Shown piece after piece: positions 25,263-33,440 of a stretch of 64,000 nt of DNA (position 1 is its first letter; each line of letters begins with the position of its first letter). Source of the DNA: Rhodococcus tibetensis (GTDB lineage: Bacteria > Actinomycetota > Actinomycetes > Mycobacteriales > Mycobacteriaceae). The position numbers and the translations under genes were made by a program. The notes beneath the pieces are model-generated. The model saw only the letters and a list, made by a program, of their open reading frames with translations, ran no database searches and had not been told where the DNA came from. The stretch covers positions 62,001-126,000 of the forward strand of contig NZ_JANFQF010000008.1 of assembly GCF_024438035.1 (NCBI RefSeq), read 5' to 3'.

Positions 25263-25949
25263 ATGGCTGACAATGGTGGACGGATCGAGAGGGCACTGGT
25301 CTCGGTTCTCGACAACGGGAGCAGACTGCAGGCTCCCGCTGTGGCCAAGTACGTCGAGTGGGTCCGGCGTTCGCATCCGGACGAATCGCCCGCCCAGATC
25401 ATCGAGCGCATGGAAAAGATGTTCCTGCTGGCCGTGACGGGCAGCGGCAGTGCGGTGGGTGCCGCGGCCGCCGTTCCCGGCGTCGGGACGGTGGCATCGA
25501 TCGCGGCGGTGGGCGCCGAGTCGGCGTTCTTTCTCGAATCGGCTGCCCTGCTGACCTTGGCCGTGGCGTCGGTGCACGGCATCTCTGCCACGGACCATCA
25601 ACAGCGACGGGCACTCGTCCTGTCCGTCGCACTCGGTGAATCAGGCATGGAAATCGTCCAGAAGGCGACGGGCGTGACCGCGAAGAACTGGGGGACGGCC
25701 ATCACCAGTCGTATTCCGGGTCCCACGATGAAAGGCATGAACAGCCGCCTGCTGCGTAAGTTCGTCACCAAGTACGCTGCCCGGCGTAGCGCGCTGGTTC
25801 TCGGCAAATTGGTGCCGGCCGGAATCGGCGCCGCGATCGGCGGCGCCGGCAACCGGGCAATCGGCAAGGGCGTCGTGAAGAATGCGCGCGAAGCTTTCGG
25901 TCCCGCGCCCACCCGATGGCCGGATCAGCTGCGCGCCCTCGAGGCGTGA
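25263..25949 (+). CDS. Conserved protein with glycine-zipper hydrophobic region (EcsC-like?)
   Basis: This 228-residue protein has no signal peptide. Its centre (about 55-105) is a hydrophobic Gly/Ala-rich stretch (GSGSAVGAAAAVPGVGTVASIAAVG, shown only in part here as GAAAAVPGVGTV) that may form two membrane helices. A second glycine-rich helix, LVPAGIGAAIGGAGNRAIGK, lies near the C-terminus. The layout recalls EcsC-related proteins, but I hold that loosely. ATG 25263 follows a GGGAG element. It is convergent with the glutamate decarboxylase gene, 17 bp apart. Confidence 0.6.
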   Translation: MADNGGRIERALVSVLDNGSRLQAPAVAKYVEWVRRSHPDESPAQIIERMEKMFLLAVTGSGSAVGAAAAVPGVGTVASIAAVGAESAFFLESAALLTLAVASVHGISATDHQQRRALVLSVALGESGMEIVQKATGVTAKNWGTAITSRIPGPTMKGMNSRLLRKFVTKYAARRSALVLGKLVPAGIGAAIGGAGNRAIGKGVVKNAREAFGPAPTRWPDQLRALEA

Positions 25950-25966
25950 CCGGCGTCTCGAGCGGA

Positions 25967-27346
25967 TCAGTGCGCGAAGTGCTGCGCCGTCGAATGCCCG
26001 CCGCCCTTCTCCCGCAGCTCGGCGCAGACCTCCTCGATCGCCTCGGACACCAGTGACCCCAGATCTGCGCTGAAACCCTCCCGGACGACGATGCGCAGCA
26101 CCGCGACGTCCTCTGCATCGGCAGGCATCGTGTATGCGGGCACCTGCCAGCCCCGGGCCCGTAGTTCGTGCGACACGTCGAACACCGTGAACCCGGGGTC
26201 ACCCACGAGTTCGAACGCGATCACCGGGATATCGGTTCCATCGCTGATCAAGGTGAAGTGCTCGATTTCTGCGATGCGCTTACCCACGCGAACAGCGGTG
26301 TCGCGCAACGTCTCCATGATCGCCCGGTATCCCGCCCGGCCGAGGCGCAGGAAGTTGTAGTACTGCCCTACTACCTGATTGCCGGGACGGGAAAAGTTGA
26401 GCGTGAACGTCGGCATATCGCCGCCGAGGTAGTTGACCCGGAACACCAGCCCTTCGGGGAGATCCTCGCGGCCGCGCCACACCACGAACCCGATGCCCGG
26501 ATATGTGAGCCCGTACTTGTGGCCGCTGACGTTGATCGAGACGACCCGCGGGACCCTGAAGTCCCACAACAATTCCGGCTGCAGGAATGGGATCACGAAA
26601 CCCCCGCTGGCCGCGTCGACGTGAATCGGGACGTCGGGACCGCCGGACGCCGCGATGTGATCGAGTGTGTCGGCGATCTCGGCCACCGGCTCGAGCTCAC
26701 CGGTGTACGTGGTGCCGATGATCGCCACCACCCCGATGGTGTTCTCGTCGACCGCGGCCCGGACCTGCTCCGGCGTGATGATGTAGCGGCCCTTCTCCAT
26801 CGGCAGATAGACCGGTTCGACGTCGAAGTACCGGCAGAACTTCTCCCACACCACCTGAACGTTGCTGCCCAGAACGAGATTCGGGCGGGTGGTGTCCCGG
26901 CCTGCCTCCTCCCGTTGAGCGCGCCATCGCCACTTCAGTGCGAGGCCGGCGAGCATGACTGCCTCGCTCGACCCGATGGTGGAGACACCGGTGGCGCTGG
27001 CCGGGTCGGTGGTGGACAGATCCGGGGCGTGGAAGAGATCGGCGACCATCGACACGCACCGGGACTCGATCGCGGCCGTCGCCGGATACTCGTCCTTGTC
27101 GATCATGTTCTTGTCGAACGTCTCCGCCATCAGCTTGTCTGCCTCGGGATCCATCCACGTGGTGACGAACGTAGCCAGGTTCAGCCGGGAGCTGCCGTCG
27201 AGCATCAACTCGTCGTGAATGAAGCGGTAGGCCGCCTGCGGATCGGTTTCGTCCTCCGGCAGTCGCAGTGCCGGAAACGGCTCCACAGCCATTCGCCCCG
27301 TATAGGCCGGCGCCAAGACGTCTCGGTGATGGTGGTTCTTGCTCAT
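25967..27346 (-). CDS. gadB: Glutamate decarboxylase
   Basis: This 459-residue PLP enzyme converts L-glutamate to GABA and CO2, consuming a proton. The cofactor lysine lies in INVSGHKYGLTYPG. Other family blocks are FVTTWMDPEAD, GVSTIGSSEAVMLAGLALK and HVDAASGGFVIPF. The C-terminus ends STAQHFAH with histidines near the end, as in the pH-sensing tail of E. coli GadB. ATG 27346 follows GGGGG by 5 nt. No glutamate/GABA antiporter gene is nearby, so a role in acid tolerance or the GABA shunt remains open; the kgd gene downstream in the window makes the shunt plausible. Confidence 0.93.
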   Translation of the reverse strand: MSKNHHHRDVLAPAYTGRMAVEPFPALRLPEDETDPQAAYRFIHDELMLDGSSRLNLATFVTTWMDPEADKLMAETFDKNMIDKDEYPATAAIESRCVSMVADLFHAPDLSTTDPASATGVSTIGSSEAVMLAGLALKWRWRAQREEAGRDTTRPNLVLGSNVQVVWEKFCRYFDVEPVYLPMEKGRYIITPEQVRAAVDENTIGVVAIIGTTYTGELEPVAEIADTLDHIAASGGPDVPIHVDAASGGFVIPFLQPELLWDFRVPRVVSINVSGHKYGLTYPGIGFVVWRGREDLPEGLVFRVNYLGGDMPTFTLNFSRPGNQVVGQYYNFLRLGRAGYRAIMETLRDTAVRVGKRIAEIEHFTLISDGTDIPVIAFELVGDPGFTVFDVSHELRARGWQVPAYTMPADAEDVAVLRIVVREGFSADLGSLVSEAIEEVCAELREKGGGHSTAQHFAH

Positions 27347-27474
27347 GTATGCCCCCAATCGACTGCATACAGAATGCGCTGCGAGGAAGACCCTGTAAGC
27401 CAGTTGGTGAATATCGGCACGGCAGCCCAGTAGGGTCGAGTCGATTCCACACGATTGCGTCAGGGGAGGACGTC

Positions 27475-28620
27475 TTGCCCACTGCAATACCGACGAGTGT
27501 CGCAGCGCCGATCGAGGTGCGCGGGCTGTCGAAAAGCTTCAAGAACGTCACCGCCGTCTCCGACCTCAGCTTCTCCGTACCGCACGGCTCGATCACCGGT
27601 TTCCTCGGCCCCAACGGCTCGGGTAAGACCACAACGCTGCGAATGATCCTCGGACTCGTCCGGCCGAGCGCCGGAACCTCCGCCGTCGAGGGCGTCCCGA
27701 TTGGGGCGCTCAGCGATCCGGCCCGCACGGTCGGTGCCGTCCTCGACTCCCAGAGCCTGCACCCTGCGCGCACCGCGCTCGATCACCTGAAGGTGTACGC
27801 CTCGGCCATCGGGGTGCCGGACGCGCGGGCCCGCCAGGTGCTCGCGCTCGTCGGACTCGAAGACGTGGCGGGGCGGAAGGCCGGCGGATTCTCGCTGGGC
27901 ATGCGACAGCGCCTGTCGCTCGCCACCGCTCTGCTGGGCGATCCCCGCATCCTCGTCCTCGACGAACCGGCCAACGGACTCGACCCCGAGGGGATCGCGT
28001 GGCTGCGCGAGTTCCTGAAAGGCTTCGCCGCCTCCGGACGAACCGTCCTCGTCTCGAGTCACATCCTCCGGGAAGTCGAGCAGACGGTCGACAATCTGGT
28101 GATCGTCAGCCGGGGCGCGCTCGTCTATCAGGGCAGGATGGAGGAACTGCGGAAGTCGCAACAGAGCCGGTTGCTGGTGGCCTCCTCGAGCCCGGCTGCG
28201 CTGGCGACGGCGCTGGCCGCGAGGGGCATCGTCGATGCCCGGTCCCTGGCGGACGGACGTCTCGCCGTGACGGGCGCGTCGGTCGATGCCGTCCAGTCCG
28301 TCGCCACTCGAGCCGGAGTGACGATCTTCGGCACCGTGGCCGAGCACATCGACCTCGAGCAACTCTTCCTGTCGATGACGACGGGCCAGTACGTCGCCGG
28401 CGCCAGCGCGGCCGCCCCGTCCGGATTCGGCCCGCCGCCTCCGGCGTACCCGCAGCAGCCCGGCTACCCACCCCAGCCGGGTTACGGTCCCCCGCACGGC
28501 TACCCCGGCCACCCGGGCGCAGGTCCTCATCCCGGCTACGGCCCCCCGACCGGATATCCGCCCGCGTATACCCAACCCCCGCAGCCGACGCAGGGCCCGA
28601 TGTCCGGAGGTCCGCGATGA
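27475..28620 (+). CDS. ABC transporter ATP-binding protein with Pro/Gly/Tyr tail
   Basis: This 381-residue ATPase has Walker A GPNGSGKTT, signature FSLGMRQRL, Walker B ILVLDEPANGLDPEG and a switch histidine in VLVSSHIL, the pattern of the CcmA/DrrA-type exporter ATPases. The start is TTG at 27475, preceded by the strong GGGGAGGA with 4 nt spacing; no ATG/GTG fits as well. After residue about 315 comes a low-complexity tail of repeated Pro-Gly-Tyr, which is rare on ABC ATPases and common on mycolata membrane-associated proteins. The stop overlaps the permease ATG (ATGA). Confidence 0.88.
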   Translation: MPTAIPTSVAAPIEVRGLSKSFKNVTAVSDLSFSVPHGSITGFLGPNGSGKTTTLRMILGLVRPSAGTSAVEGVPIGALSDPARTVGAVLDSQSLHPARTALDHLKVYASAIGVPDARARQVLALVGLEDVAGRKAGGFSLGMRQRLSLATALLGDPRILVLDEPANGLDPEGIAWLREFLKGFAASGRTVLVSSHILREVEQTVDNLVIVSRGALVYQGRMEELRKSQQSRLLVASSSPAALATALAARGIVDARSLADGRLAVTGASVDAVQSVATRAGVTIFGTVAEHIDLEQLFLSMTTGQYVAGASAAAPSGFGPPPPAYPQQPGYPPQPGYGPPHGYPGHPGAGPHPGYGPPTGYPPAYTQPPQPTQGPMSGGPR

Positions 28621-29396
28621 CCGCACTGCTCACTGCAGAATTCCGCAAGGTAACGACGTTGCGGTTCTGGTGGATGCTCGGGCTGACGCCTCTGGTCGTC
28701 GGAATGTTCTCGAGCGCCATCACCCTTCCGGTGCTGCGCGCCTTCACCGATGCCTTCGAAGCCGATCCGGCGGACGCCAACCTTGCCGCCACTCTGTTCG
28801 GGCTGGGTGTCGCACTGTCGCTCGTCGTGCTCTTCGCCGCGCTCTTCGGAGCGGTGAACGTCGGCACCGAGTTCCGCTACAAGACACTGACCACCACTTT
28901 CCTCACCGCGCGTGGACGAGACGGTGTGATCGGCGCGAAACTGGCCGTGACGGCCGCCTTCGGCTTCTTCTACTGCCTGGTGGTCGAGATGGTCAGCGTC
29001 GGCCTGCTGCTGACCTTCGGCGGGGAGAACTTCGAACTGCGCGGTTCCCTCTTCGCCATGCTGGGCGTCGCGTTGGTGGGTGCCACATTCTGGGCCCTGA
29101 TCGGCGGCGGGATGTCGATGCTCACCGGTTCCTCGATCGGCAGTTGCATCTCGCTGGTCGTCTGGTACACCCTCGGCGAGATGATCCTGCGCTCGATCCT
29201 CAGCGGCATCGGCATCGGCGGGGCCGGCGGTTTCCTCCCCGTCTCGGCAACCCTGGGATCCGTCGCGAACGCGGCTGCGGGCAACGACATCGACTGGTTG
29301 CCGCTGTGGCCCGCCGCGCCGATCGCGGTCATCGTCTGGACCGCCCTCTTCACCCTCGGCGGCTGGGCCCTGACCCGCAGGCGCGACATCGCCTGA
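28617..29396 (+). CDS. ABC transporter permease (ABC-2 type)
   Basis: This 259-residue membrane protein shows about six hydrophobic segments: WWMLGLTPLVVGMF, LFGLGVALSLVVLFAALFG, AAFGFFYCLVVEMVSVGLLL, LGVALVGATFWALIGGG, SCISLVVWYTLGE and IAVIVWTALFTLGGWAL. The cytoplasmic EFRYKTLTTTFL after TM2 is the usual ABC-2 coupling region. It overlaps the ATPase gene by 4 bp, so the two form an exporter. Substrate unknown. Confidence 0.87.
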   Translation: MTALLTAEFRKVTTLRFWWMLGLTPLVVGMFSSAITLPVLRAFTDAFEADPADANLAATLFGLGVALSLVVLFAALFGAVNVGTEFRYKTLTTTFLTARGRDGVIGAKLAVTAAFGFFYCLVVEMVSVGLLLTFGGENFELRGSLFAMLGVALVGATFWALIGGGMSMLTGSSIGSCISLVVWYTLGEMILRSILSGIGIGGAGGFLPVSATLGSVANAAAGNDIDWLPLWPAAPIAVIVWTALFTLGGWALTRRRDIA

Positions 29397-29435
29397 GGGA
29401 ACGCCACGACTCCGCTGTCGGACCGCAGCGCTAAC

Positions 29436-32400
29436 GTGGACACAGTGGCAGGTGAGAGTACATCCGGCTCGGTGATCGAGCGGGAGCAGACGAGCGAGCG
29501 CGACGCGACAGGGCCCGGCTGGATACGCCGGCTCAGCGCCGAGTGCTGGGCTCATCGGCGCGTCACCGTCGGGGCACTGACCGTGACGGTTCTCGCGGCG
29601 GGCATCGACATCTCGTTCCCTCTACTCACCAAGTACGCGCTGGACGCCGCAGGCACGGACCGCGCCACCGAAGTCATCGGCCTCGCCGCCCTCCTGATCG
29701 CCCTCCTCGCGTGTGTGCGCTTCGCGTGTCAGTACGGCCGGCGGATGCTCGCGGGCAAACTGTCACTCGACGTTCAGCACGACTTGCGATTGGGGTTGCT
29801 CGGTGCGCTGCAACGCCTCGACGGACGTGGCCAAGACCAGATCCGCACCGGCCAGGTGGTGTCGCGGTCCATTACCGATCTGCAACTGGTGCAGGGCCTG
29901 CTCGCCATGGTCCCGTTGTCGGCGGGCGCGTTGCTTCAATTCGTCCTCGCCCTCGGCATCATGGTGTGGCTCTCCCCGCTGCTGACGGTGGTCGCGCTGG
30001 TGATCGTTCCAGTCGTCTGTCTCGTCGTCTACGCGATGCGTCCCACACTGTTCGCCGCCACCTGGTCCGCCCAGCAGCGGGCAGCCGACCTCGCGCAACA
30101 CGTCGAGGAGACGGTCACCGGAGTGCGCGTCGTGAAGGGATTCGGGCAGGAACGACGGGCCGTCGATCAGCTCGAACAGCACAGTCGGGCACTGTATGCA
30201 GAACGCCTACGGGCCGCCCGCATCAACTCCCGCTTCACTCCCACCATGGCCGCGCTCCCTCAACTCGGGCTCGTCGGTGTGATCGCCGTCGGCGGCTATC
30301 TGGCGCTGCACGGCTCCATCACGATCGGCACGTTCCTCGCCTTCGCCACCTACGTCACGACGATGACGGCGGTTACCCGCACCCTGTCCTCCGTAGTGAT
30401 CATGGCGCAACTGTCCCGGGCAGCCGTCGAACGCGTGTACGAGGTGATCGACACCGAACCGGAGGTCGCGGATCCGCCGCACCCCACCCCGCTGCCCGAC
30501 GGACCGCTGGGCGTCGATCTGCGGTCGGTGACCTTCGGGTTCGAGCCGGACCGCGACACCCTGCGCGGGCTCGACCTGCAGATCGCCCCCGGTGAGACGG
30601 TCGCGGTGGTGGGAATGGCGGGTTCCGGGAAAACGGCGCTCTCCCTGCTGCTCCCCCGGTTCTACGCCCCGTCTTCGGGCACCGTGGCGCTGACCTCCGG
30701 CGACGACATCTTCGACGTCGCCCAGCTGAGCGCCGAGCACCTCCGCGAAGCCGTAAGCCTCGTCTTCGACGAACCGTTCCTCTTCTCCGACACCATCGCC
30801 GCCAACATCGCCCTCGGCAGGCCCGATGCCAGCGCGGAGGAGATCCGCGAAGCGGCGACGATAGCGGCGGCCGACGAGTTCGTCTCCGCCCTTCCCGACG
30901 GTTACGACACCGTGGTCGGGGAACGCGGTCTCACGCTGTCGGGCGGACAGCGCCAGCGGATCGCCCTGGCACGTGCCCTGCTCACCGATCCGCGGGTCCT
31001 GATTCTCGACGACGCCACGTCCGCCGTGGATGCGACCACCGAGGCGTCCATCTTCGAGGCGCTCCGGGCAGGCCGCGGCCGGACCGCGCTCGTGCTCGCG
31101 CACCGACGTTCGACCCTGTCACTGGCCGATCGGGTGGCCGTCCTCGACGGGGGACGAATCATCGACAGCGGCACGGTAAGCGAACTCGACGAACGGTGCG
31201 CGCTGTTCCGTGCACTCTTCGCGTCCCCCGAGATGGGGAACGGCGTGGACGGCAGCCCGCTCGAGGCCGATCCGATGCCGACCCAGCGCCGCATCCCCTC
31301 CGCCACGGAACTGTGGCCCGAAAACACTCATGGGGCGCCGGACGTTCCCCTCGCCGCGACCGGCGTCGGGGGAACTCCGGCTCCCGCTTCCGGACCGGGC
31401 AGTGGGGGTCGCGGCGGCGGTGGACCGATGGCCGGTGCTCTGGGGAACATCGCGGCCACCCCCGAACTGCAGGCCGCCGTCGACGCGCTGCCTCCTGCCC
31501 TCGAGAGCCCGGGACTCGACACCCGCACCCTGCGGCTGCCCGAACCGGACTTCCACCTGTCGCGAATACTGCGACCGGTCCGCGGGCTGCTGTTCGCCGT
31601 GGTCGCGTGCCTGGCGCTCGATTCCCTCGCCGCAATCGCCTTCCCCTCCATCGTGCGATTCGCCATCGACCACGGTGTGCTCCCGCAGGACTCGGCGACG
31701 CTGTGGACGGCCACCGCGGTCGGGATCACCCTCGTCGCCGCCGACTGGCTGGTGGTCGCGGCAATGACGGTGCTCACCGCCCGGGCAGGTGAGCGTGTCC
31801 TCTTCGGGCTCCGCGTGCGCAGCTACGCGCACCTGCAGCGGCTCGGGCTCGACTACTACGAGCGGGAGCTGTCCGGCCGGATCATGACCCGCATGACCAC
31901 CGACGTCGACGCGTTGTCGTCGTTCATCCAGACGGGAATGTCCACGGCCGTGGTCAGCGTGCTCACCGTCGTGGGTATCTCCGTCGCACTGATCGTCACC
32001 GACCTCACCCTCGCCGTCGTCGCCCTCGCCGTCATCCCGCCCCTCGTGGTCGCGACACTGCTCTTCCGCCGGATCTCCTCGGTGGCCTACACGGTGTCGC
32101 GGGAACGGATCTCCCTCGTCAACGCCGAGTTCCAAGAAAACATCGCCGGCCTGCGCGCCGCGCAGGCCTACCGCCGCGAGGAGTTCGCCGCCCGCAGGTT
32201 CGCCGAACGCGCGGACAGCTACCGGCGCAGCCGCATGCGGTCCCAGCGGGCGATCTCGTTGTACTTCCCATTCATCGCGTTCCTGTCGGATCTGGCGCTG
32301 GCCGCCGTCGTGTTCGTCGGTGCACGGCAGGTCGCGGGCGGCGAGACATCATCGGGAACGCTCGTAGCTTTCGTGTTGTACCTCGGCTTGCTGTTCGGGC

Positions 32401-33329
32401 CCATCCAGCAGCTGTCGCAGGTGTTCGACGGATATCAGCAGGCCAGTGTGGGCCTGCTCCGGATCGGCGATCTGCTCCGCACACCCAGTTCCATCGAGCG
32501 CGCCGCCGGTGACCACCGCACTCGGATCGACGGGCACCTGCGGGGCGAGGTGCGTCTCCGTGACGTCGGCTTCCGCTATTCCGGTGCGGGGAGTGACGCG
32601 CTGACGGACATCGATCTCCACATTCCGGCGGGCGCCACGGTGGCGCTGGTGGGCAAGACCGGCGCAGGCAAATCCACCATCGTGAAACTGCTCGCCCGCT
32701 TCTACGACCCGACCTCCGGCTCCGTGCTCGTCGACGATGTCGACGTGCGTCGCTACTCGCTCGGCGAGTACCGCGGACGTCTGGGGGTGGTCCCGCAAGA
32801 GGCGCATCTGTTCACCGGCACGGTCGCGACCAATATCGCGTACGGCAGGCCTGACGCGAGTCGTGACGAGATCGAGAACGCCGCCCGCGCGGTGGGAGCG
32901 CTCGGTACGATCGGCGAATTGCGGGGTGGGATGCGTCACCCCATCGGCGAGCGCGGGCAGGGCTTGTCGGCGGGTCAGCGGCAGTTGATCGCGCTGGCTC
33001 GTGCCGAACTGGTCGACCCCGACCTCCTGCTTCTCGACGAAGCGACCGCGACGCTCGATCCGGCCACAGAGCAGCTAGTTCTCGAGGCGGGCAGTCGGGT
33101 GACCCGGCGCCGGACCTCGGTGGTGGTAGCCCACCGACTGGCCACCGCGGCACGCGCCGACGTGATCCTCGTCATCGACGGGGGGCGGATCGTGGAGACC
33201 GGATCGCACGCCGCCCTGCGCTCGGCGGGTGGCCACTATGCGGGACTGTGGGATGCGGCCGAGAGCGGTGAAGGGAATAATCGCGGGGCGAGAACCGTCA
33301 TCGATGGTGACCCCATCCGATGGCCGTGA
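29436..33329 (+). CDS. Fused two-half ABC exporter (Rv0194-like multidrug type)
   Basis: This 1297-residue protein is two complete exporter halves in one chain: TMD1 (about 30-330), NBD1 (345-590), a Gly/Pro-rich linker, TMD2 (700-990), NBD2 (1015-1270). NBD1 has Walker A GMAGSGKTA, signature LSGGQRQR and Walker B ILDDATSAVD, where Asp replaces the catalytic Glu. NBD2 has GKTGAGKST, LSAGQRQL and LLLDEATATLD. So one composite ATP site is degenerate and one intact, as in heterodimeric exporters. Mycobacterial Rv0194 has the same fused layout. GTG 29436 is used; GTG 29445 is an alternative. It follows the ABC-2 pair by 39 bp. Confidence 0.88.
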   Translation: MDTVAGESTSGSVIEREQTSERDATGPGWIRRLSAECWAHRRVTVGALTVTVLAAGIDISFPLLTKYALDAAGTDRATEVIGLAALLIALLACVRFACQYGRRMLAGKLSLDVQHDLRLGLLGALQRLDGRGQDQIRTGQVVSRSITDLQLVQGLLAMVPLSAGALLQFVLALGIMVWLSPLLTVVALVIVPVVCLVVYAMRPTLFAATWSAQQRAADLAQHVEETVTGVRVVKGFGQERRAVDQLEQHSRALYAERLRAARINSRFTPTMAALPQLGLVGVIAVGGYLALHGSITIGTFLAFATYVTTMTAVTRTLSSVVIMAQLSRAAVERVYEVIDTEPEVADPPHPTPLPDGPLGVDLRSVTFGFEPDRDTLRGLDLQIAPGETVAVVGMAGSGKTALSLLLPRFYAPSSGTVALTSGDDIFDVAQLSAEHLREAVSLVFDEPFLFSDTIAANIALGRPDASAEEIREAATIAAADEFVSALPDGYDTVVGERGLTLSGGQRQRIALARALLTDPRVLILDDATSAVDATTEASIFEALRAGRGRTALVLAHRRSTLSLADRVAVLDGGRIIDSGTVSELDERCALFRALFASPEMGNGVDGSPLEADPMPTQRRIPSATELWPENTHGAPDVPLAATGVGGTPAPASGPGSGGRGGGGPMAGALGNIAATPELQAAVDALPPALESPGLDTRTLRLPEPDFHLSRILRPVRGLLFAVVACLALDSLAAIAFPSIVRFAIDHGVLPQDSATLWTATAVGITLVAADWLVVAAMTVLTARAGERVLFGLRVRSYAHLQRLGLDYYERELSGRIMTRMTTDVDALSSFIQTGMSTAVVSVLTVVGISVALIVTDLTLAVVALAVIPPLVVATLLFRRISSVAYTVSRERISLVNAEFQENIAGLRAAQAYRREEFAARRFAERADSYRRSRMRSQRAISLYFPFIAFLSDLALAAVVFVGARQVAGGETSSGTLVAFVLYLGLLFGPIQQLSQVFDGYQQASVGLLRIGDLLRTPSSIERAAGDHRTRIDGHLRGEVRLRDVGFRYSGAGSDALTDIDLHIPAGATVALVGKTGAGKSTIVKLLARFYDPTSGSVLVDDVDVRRYSLGEYRGRLGVVPQEAHLFTGTVATNIAYGRPDASRDEIENAARAVGALGTIGELRGGMRHPIGERGQGLSAGQRQLIALARAELVDPDLLLLDEATATLDPATEQLVLEAGSRVTRRRTSVVVAHRLATAARADVILVIDGGRIVETGSHAALRSAGGHYAGLWDAAESGEGNNRGARTVIDGDPIRWP

Positions 33330-33340
33330 GACAGCTCACA
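33325..33340. promoter_or_regulatory. CRP-like site upstream of kgd
   Basis: CGTGAGACAGCTCACA fits TGTGA-N6-TCACA at 9 of 10 defined positions and contains the perfect repeat GTGAG-N4-CTCAC. It overlaps the stop codon of the ABC exporter gene and lies about 100 nt before the kgd GTG. A TATATA element at 33390-33395 could be the -10. Confidence 0.45.
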
Positions 33341-33440
33341 CGTGCAGACCTCGCAATTCGCACGTCACACACGAGGGCTACTCTCATGTATATAGGCGCT
33401 CTGATCGGGTACCGAAATAGAAACGAGGCGAACACCTGCC

